Assembly: GCF_011297335.1 (NCBI RefSeq)
Contig: NZ_JAAOTJ010000030.1
Span: 1 to 53,701 of the forward strand
Length of the DNA: 53,701 bases
Source of the DNA: Catellatospora methionotrophica
GTDB taxonomy: Bacteria; Actinomycetota; Actinomycetes; Mycobacteriales; Micromonosporaceae
Reading direction: 5' to 3'
The translations under genes and the position numbers were made by a program. The notes beneath the pieces are model-generated. The model saw only the letters and a program-made list of their open reading frames with translations, was not told the origin of the DNA and searched no databases. Of this stretch, positions 50,120-53,701 are shown one piece after another; the stretch's first letter is position 1, and the number at the start of each line of letters is the position of its first letter.

Positions 50120-50435
50120 CCTTCCTCTCCCTTGAACGGCCCTTGCAGGGAGAGAGTTGCATGCGTAAAGATGGCATGTGATGGTCCTCCTTCCCCTGCG
50201 TGGGACGAGGCCAAGAGCGGCGCCCGGTGCCAGCCGGGCGCTGTTCCTGTTCCAGGAAGCGAACCGCTTCCTTACCGATCAGTATGGGTTCGCCACCCGT
50301 TGATCGCCATACTGCAATCTGCGATACGGCTGATCTGAACGGACATTAAAGTGAATCACGTCCGATCGCGACCGCCCCCTCGCCGATGGCCTGGCGCACC
50401 ACGGCTCCGGCCACCGGCGACGAGATCGGCGGTGA
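50120..50435. other. Intergenic region with two hairpins after the roadblock operon
   Basis: A 316-bp gap. Seen from the minus strand, two hairpins lie downstream of the roadblock genes: GGAAGCG-N3-CGCTTCC (50255-50271) and a GCGCCCGG/CCGGGCGC stem (about 50220-50241). They probably terminate the operon in tandem. A further 8-bp inverted repeat (CTCTCCCT with AGGGAGAG) lies close to the DUF6232 start. No gene is seen. Confidence 0.6.
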
Positions 50436-50807
50436 TCACATCTGCAGACCCTCCTCGATGGTCCGGAGCTTGTGCCGGGCCATCGCGAGGTTGGCGCGCG
50501 ACCGGGCCAGCACCAGGTAGAGGAAGAGCCCCTGGGTGTTACGGCTGGTCAGTGGCCTGATCACGTGGTACTGCACGCCGAGCGTGATCAGGATGTCCTC
50601 GATGGTGTCCTTGAGCTTGAGCATCTCCAGGGTGCGCAGTTTCGCCCGGACGACGTCGGTGTTGCCGGCTGCGGCAATGGTCAGGTCCATCTCCTTGGAG
50701 CTGCCGAGCGCGCCAAGAGCCATACCGCTGGTGTAGTCCACGAGCGCGACACCCACCGCGCCCTCGATCTGCATCGCTTCCTGGAGCGAGCTTTCCATGT
50801 CAGCCAT
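50436..50807 (-). CDS. Roadblock/LC7 domain protein (third of operon)
   Basis: A 123-residue single-domain roadblock/LC7 (MglB-like) protein: SLQEAMQIEGAVGVALVDYT, GMALGALGSS, then ILITLGVQYHVIRPLTSRNT and LFLYLVLARSRANLAMARHK. Roadblock proteins dimerise and often act as GTPase-activating or adaptor subunits for small MglA-type GTPases. Its ATG follows GAGGTTCC, 42 bp after the second roadblock gene. It is close in length and pattern to the first roadblock protein of the operon (52264), suggesting duplication. No GTPase gene lies in the window. Confidence 0.92.
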   Translation of the reverse strand: MADMESSLQEAMQIEGAVGVALVDYTSGMALGALGSSKEMDLTIAAAGNTDVVRAKLRTLEMLKLKDTIEDILITLGVQYHVIRPLTSRNTQGLFLYLVLARSRANLAMARHKLRTIEEGLQM

Positions 50808-50849
50808 GGTGGAACCTCGTTTTCGTTCGCTAAGGGATGGTCAGGTGGT

Positions 50850-51287
50850 TCAGCGGATCTCAATGTGCTGGAAGTACTCTCCGATGCGCGCCGCGACCGG
50901 ACGCGCCTCGTGGTGCAGGCGGGCGACGTTCAGCTCCCGGCCCGCGATGACGGTGAGCAGGGCCGACGCTCCGGCGGCGAAGACCGCCACGTAGCCGTTG
51001 CTGGCCGTGGTGACCGTCTCCCGGAACTCCCCCGAGCGCACCGCGGCGATGATCTGCTGCCCCAGGCCGAGCTGCGCGGCCGACATCGCGGCGAAGACCT
51101 CGGGCTCGACGCTTTCGGCGTCCTGCGCGATGAGCAGCCCGTCGACGCTCGCCACGAGTACGCCCACCACGTGTGGCAGCCGCATGCGCAGCTCGTGTAT
51201 CTCGACGAGCACCGGACTGTCGGGGGCCAAGAGGATGACTCCTTTCTTCCTACCGCGTAGGACCGATCTCAGAAGGTCTCGTTTCAC
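50850..51287 (-). CDS. Roadblock/LC7 domain protein (second of operon)
   Basis: A 145-residue protein with a short basic N-terminal tail (KRDLLRSVLRGRKKG) and a roadblock domain: PHVVGVLVASVDGLLIAQDA, MSAAQLGLGQQIIAAVRSGE, NGYVAVFAAGASALLTVIAG. It is longer and more diverged than the other two roadblock proteins and matches the Cvn/MglB type of actinomycetes better. The GTG start overlaps the stop of the DUF4388 gene by four bases, so the two are translationally coupled. Confidence 0.9.
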   Translation of the reverse strand: MKRDLLRSVLRGRKKGVILLAPDSPVLVEIHELRMRLPHVVGVLVASVDGLLIAQDAESVEPEVFAAMSAAQLGLGQQIIAAVRSGEFRETVTTASNGYVAVFAAGASALLTVIAGRELNVARLHHEARPVAARIGEYFQHIEIR

Positions 51288-52255
51288 AGCGCCCCCAGTC
51301 CCGCGATGAGGCGGGTGAGGATCTGCTCGGGCACGCGGGTGTCCAGCGTGCCGGCGAGTTCGGTACGCCGGTCGGGCTCCTGCCGTACGGCGCGGCGCGG
51401 CAGCGGGACGTGCGGCCGCGGTTCACCGGGCGGCTCCGGCGGCGGGCCGGGCGCGGGTTCGGCCACGGGCTTCGCGTGCCGTCCGGGCTGCGCCGTGGCC
51501 GTCGCCGTCGCGGTCACCCCGGCGGCGGCCCTGGCCCGCACCGTCGCGACGGATTCGGCGGCGGCGGAGCCACCGGGGCGGCCCGGCTCGACGAGGCCGG
51601 TCCTGGCCATGCGGCGCACCTCGAGCATGACCGTGAACGTGTCGCGGCCGAGCAGCCGGGCGAGGTCGATCGGGCTGCGGCGGCGGTCGGCGTTGGCGAC
51701 CACCTCCCACTGCAGCGCGGTGAGCGCGACGCACTGCGAGCGCAGCCGCCGCTGGGGCAGCACGGCCGCGGTGTCGATGGCGGCGTCCGGCCACGCGTCG
51801 GCGAGCAGCCGTTTGCGCCGGTCCACCTCCTGGCAGACCGTACGCAGGTCGAGGGTCCGCAGGTGGCCGACGGGGTGGCGGGCGCGGTGCTCGAAGTGCG
51901 CCGCGACGACGAGGTCGAACAGGAAGAACGCCGCGTCGTAGAGGGCGATCACGCCGAGCGCCTCCAGTTCGGCCTGGGTGACCAGTCCGGCGTCGACGAG
52001 TTCGGGCCCGATGCGGTGCTGGGCGCGACCGGCGGTCACCGCGGCGCGCCAGGCGTCGGCGGGCAGCCGCCCGGAGGCGGTGAGCAGCCGCTCCACTCCG
52101 GACGCGACAGGCGTCTCGGCGTACGCGACCCGGCCGTCGACGACGTACACGACGCCGCCGGGCGGGTCGAGGATGCGCAGCGCGCCGGTGACCCCCGCCG
52201 CGCACCACGGCTCCAGCGACTCGCGCAGCATCGGCGGACGTGAGCTCATCGACAT
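51284..52255 (-). CDS. DUF4388-like domain protein with Pro/Ala-rich tail
   Basis: A 323-residue protein. The first 110 residues (TGALRILDPPGGVVYVVDGR, VAYAETPVASGVERLL) resemble DUF4388, a domain of signalling proteins such as PatA-like regulators. A winged-helix-like part follows (LTALQWEVVANADRRRSPID and LARLLGRDTFTVMLEVRRMA, about 185-230), then a disordered Pro/Ala/Arg-rich stretch and a short C-terminal helix (RVPEQILTRLIAGL). DNA binding is possible. It starts nine bases after the first roadblock gene and overlaps the second, so it probably forms a complex with the roadblock proteins. Confidence 0.8.
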   Translation of the reverse strand: MSMSSRPPMLRESLEPWCAAGVTGALRILDPPGGVVYVVDGRVAYAETPVASGVERLLTASGRLPADAWRAAVTAGRAQHRIGPELVDAGLVTQAELEALGVIALYDAAFFLFDLVVAAHFEHRARHPVGHLRTLDLRTVCQEVDRRKRLLADAWPDAAIDTAAVLPQRRLRSQCVALTALQWEVVANADRRRSPIDLARLLGRDTFTVMLEVRRMARTGLVEPGRPGGSAAAESVATVRARAAAGVTATATATAQPGRHAKPVAEPAPGPPPEPPGEPRPHVPLPRRAVRQEPDRRTELAGTLDTRVPEQILTRLIAGLGAL

Positions 52256-52263
52256 GCGGCGGG

Positions 52264-52641
52264 TCAGTTCGCGCTGAACTGGGAGGCGATCACGCTCAGC
52301 TGCCGCTGCGCCATGACCAGGTTGCCGACCGCGCGGTCGAGCCAGACGTAGAGCACCATGCGGGCTTCGACGTCCGACGCGAGCAGGCGCATGACGTGGT
52401 ATCCGTTGCCCGCCGTGATCACGATGTCCTCGACGTGCGCGGGCTGGCCGACCGTCGCGAACGCGGCGGTCTGCATGGTCGCGTGGATCATGCCGACGGC
52501 GTCGGCGGGGGTGTCGTCGCGGCTGCCCGGCCCGCGCCCGGCCGCGCCGATGACCGAGCCGCTGGGGTAGTCGATGAGACTGGCGCCGTGGACGCCCTGG
52601 AGCGCCATCAGGCGGTGAAGACAGTCGTCGATGTCAAGCAC
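52264..52641 (-). CDS. Roadblock/LC7 domain protein (first of operon)
   Basis: A 125-residue roadblock/LC7 protein: CLHRLMALQGVHGASLIDYP, VEDIVITAGNGYHVMRLLAS, VLYVWLDRAVGNLVMAQRQL. I chose the GTG at 52641 because GGGGAG lies six bases before it and the length then equals that of the third roadblock protein; an ATG at 52662 or 52674 is possible. It heads the operon. The 344 bp upstream are unusually AT-rich for this window and contain hairpins, so the leader may be regulated. Confidence 0.88.
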   Translation of the reverse strand: MLDIDDCLHRLMALQGVHGASLIDYPSGSVIGAAGRGPGSRDDTPADAVGMIHATMQTAAFATVGQPAHVEDIVITAGNGYHVMRLLASDVEARMVLYVWLDRAVGNLVMAQRQLSVIASQFSAN

Positions 52642-52985
52642 AGCCGCTCCCCGGAAGAACATGACACCACCCACGATTCACGCCACCGCCCGGAACGCCT
52701 GGGAGCGCATCGATGGTGACGGTTAGCTCGGTGAAGACTACAACAGGTAACCGAGATTGAGGATGGTTCGGGTGAAAACTATTCGTTCGCAACTTCTGCC
52801 CGAAAGGCCATTGAAGTCGTATATAGACGGTTGGCTGACGGAAGCCCGGGGAAGCCCCGCCAACCCCCGGCCGTTGCGGAGGTTACGCACGTTCGACCTC
52901 GGCGAATCGCACAAGCTGTCCGTCACCGAGAGCTTGCGTAATGCAGCCGACTGTCCTATGGCGACCGGTTCGACGTCGTCACAAA
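52642..52985 (-). other. Structured, AT-richer leader region of the roadblock operon
   Basis: A 344-bp stretch upstream of the first roadblock gene and beyond the terminator of the next gene. It contains a 7-bp stem GGTTGGC/GCCAACC (52829-52835 with 52859-52865) that encloses GGGG-AAG-CCCC, and an AAGCT/AGCTT pair around 52913-52934. The base composition is lower in GC than the genes. No convincing protein gene is seen; a 62-codon minus-strand frame has odd codon use. A promoter with a 5-prime leader, or a small RNA, would fit. Confidence 0.45.
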
Positions 52986-53032
52986 ACCGGGCGGGCGGTC
53001 CGTATCACGTGGATACGGACCGCCCGCCCGGT
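52986..53032 (-). terminator. Rho-independent terminator, 21-bp stem
   Basis: A perfect 21-bp stem (52986-53006 with 53012-53032) with an ACGTG loop, 16 bp after the stop of the minus-strand gene at 53049. Read on the minus strand it ends in TTTTG. Confidence 0.92.
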
Positions 53033-53048
53033 GCAGCGCTGATCGCGC

Positions 53049-53474
53049 TCAGTGAGAACGCTTCGACTTGCGGCCCAGCCACCAGACGACGGTGACCACC
53101 GCCGCGCCGATGAGCCAGGGTCGCGGGTTGCGGCGGACACTGTCCATCACGTCGCGGCCCATGTCCTCCCACTCCTGGGAGCTGGACGGCATCCGGTCGG
53201 CCAGGTCGTGGGCGACCTCGCCCGCCTTGTCCTTGGCCAGCACCGCCGTCGCGGCGACCTGGTCCCTGACCTCACCGGCCTGTACGGCGACGGTGCGGCC
53301 GGACGCGGCCAGCGTGTGCCCGACCTCACCAGCCTGCGCGGCGACGGTGCGACCCGACTCGGCCAGGGTGTGCCCGACCTCACCAGCCTGCGCCGCGACC
53401 GCCCGGCCCGACTCGGCCAGCGTCTGCTTGAGCTGCTCCGCCGAAGCGGCGACTCCGTTGCTGTTCTTAGCCAT
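53049..53474 (-). CDS. Membrane-anchored protein with amphipathic 18-residue repeats
   Basis: A 141-residue protein. Residues 19-72 are three tandem 18-residue repeats (LAESGRAVAAQAGEVGHT and variants), an amphipathic helical pattern. A further helix follows (VAATAVLAKDKAGEVAHDLA), and one C-terminal membrane span (PWLIGAAVVTVVWWLG) ends with basic residues. It recalls DUF883/ElaB-like or apolipoprotein-like membrane proteins, but I do not recognise a family. The ATG at 53474 has AGGAGGG upstream; the open frame before it is low-complexity Trp/Gly shadow. It is a single gene with its own terminator. Confidence 0.8.
   Translation of the reverse strand: MAKNSNGVAASAEQLKQTLAESGRAVAAQAGEVGHTLAESGRTVAAQAGEVGHTLAASGRTVAVQAGEVRDQVAATAVLAKDKAGEVAHDLADRMPSSSQEWEDMGRDVMDSVRRNPRPWLIGAAVVTVVWWLGRKSKRSH
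53259..53420 (-). repeat. Three tandem 54-bp units inside the repeat-protein gene
   Basis: The units encode residues 19-36, 37-54 and 55-72 and are very similar in DNA as well as protein. The third has diverged most. Copy number could change by slippage or recombination without a frameshift. Confidence 0.85.
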
Positions 53475-53656
53475 TTGAGCTGCCCTCCTCTTTCGCGCCG
53501 AGCACGCCCCGAGGAAACGGCGGCCCGTCGCCACCCCGATACCCGTCCCCCACCGCCCTAACCACCGTCCGCCCCAGACATTCACTCCACCCACCACCCA
53601 CCACCCCCACCGCCAACCCCACCCACCCACCCGGGCCGCCGGCCCAGGCCCGTCGA

Positions 53657-53701
53657 CAACTCTTAAAGACTCGCGGCCTCCAGACTGTCTGGAGGCCGCG
53701 A
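53657..53701. repeat. Hairpin element, CAACTCTTAAAGA family, copy 2 (cut by window end)
   Basis: CAACTCTTAAAGACTCGCG matches the arm at 42661 with few changes. Here the inner stem is TCGCGGCCTCCAGAC with its exact complement and almost no loop. The right arm runs off the window, so the full length is unknown. It follows C-rich low-complexity sequence, as copy 1 does. Confidence 0.8.

Noticed and set aside
52738..53095. Small frames in the roadblock leader (62 codons minus; 112 codons plus)
   Set aside because: Codon use is unlike the neighbours, there is no family similarity, and the plus-strand frame runs through a strong terminator.

Overview
This window looks like chromosomal DNA from a high-GC Gram-positive actinomycete. 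The signs are a very high third-position GC, GTG and TTG starts, probable leaderless genes, XRE/DUF397 pairs, roadblock proteins and an F420-type luciferase-like oxidoreductase. I infer Micromonosporaceae or a near relative, but no rRNA or marker gene is present to prove it. I saw no tRNA, rRNA, CRISPR array, prophage or insertion sequence.

1-15.6 kb: a LuxR-type ATPase regulator (LAL), then a catabolic block for CoA-thioesters. The block has a TetR regulator, a short-chain dehydrogenase, a thiolase, a complete Liv-type ABC importer and two overlapping acyl-CoA dehydrogenases. Four promoter regions in it carry one palindrome, TRCACTNNNAGTGYA, including the region in front of the tetR gene itself. 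A DUF3311/sodium:solute symporter pair follows.

15.6-31 kb: mixed single genes. These are a secreted lytic-transglycosylase-like protein, a membrane PAS-GGDEF-EAL protein followed by an alpha-oxoamine-synthase-like enzyme and a DUF309 protein, several hypotheticals, a GNAT acetyltransferase, an MBL-fold hydrolase, an F420-type LLM oxidoreductase, an ADP-ribosylglycohydrolase and an MFS exporter.

31-43.9 kb: a 12.7-kb, all minus-strand carbohydrate locus. Two LacI regulators flank a sugar ABC importer (binding protein plus two permeases), a GH13 alpha-glucosidase and two secreted GH87-type beta-helix enzymes, one with three N-terminal carbohydrate-binding modules. The inferred role is harvest of alpha-1,3-glucan or nigeran (fungal wall glucan): secreted hydrolysis, oligosaccharide import and intracellular hydrolysis.

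43.9-53.7 kb: a flavin monooxygenase divergent from its probable TetR repressor with twin operators; lspA; a PCD-VOC fusion; a site-2 protease; an XRE regulator with two DUF397 proteins; a DUF6232 protein; an operon of three roadblock/LC7 proteins plus a DUF4388 protein with no GTPase or kinase; and a repeat-containing membrane-anchored protein.

The intergenic DNA is rich in structure: a 61-bp imperfect palindrome present twice with compensatory stem changes, a perfect 48-bp palindrome, a CAACTCTTAAAGA hairpin family at 42.7 kb and at the window end, and many strong hairpin terminators.
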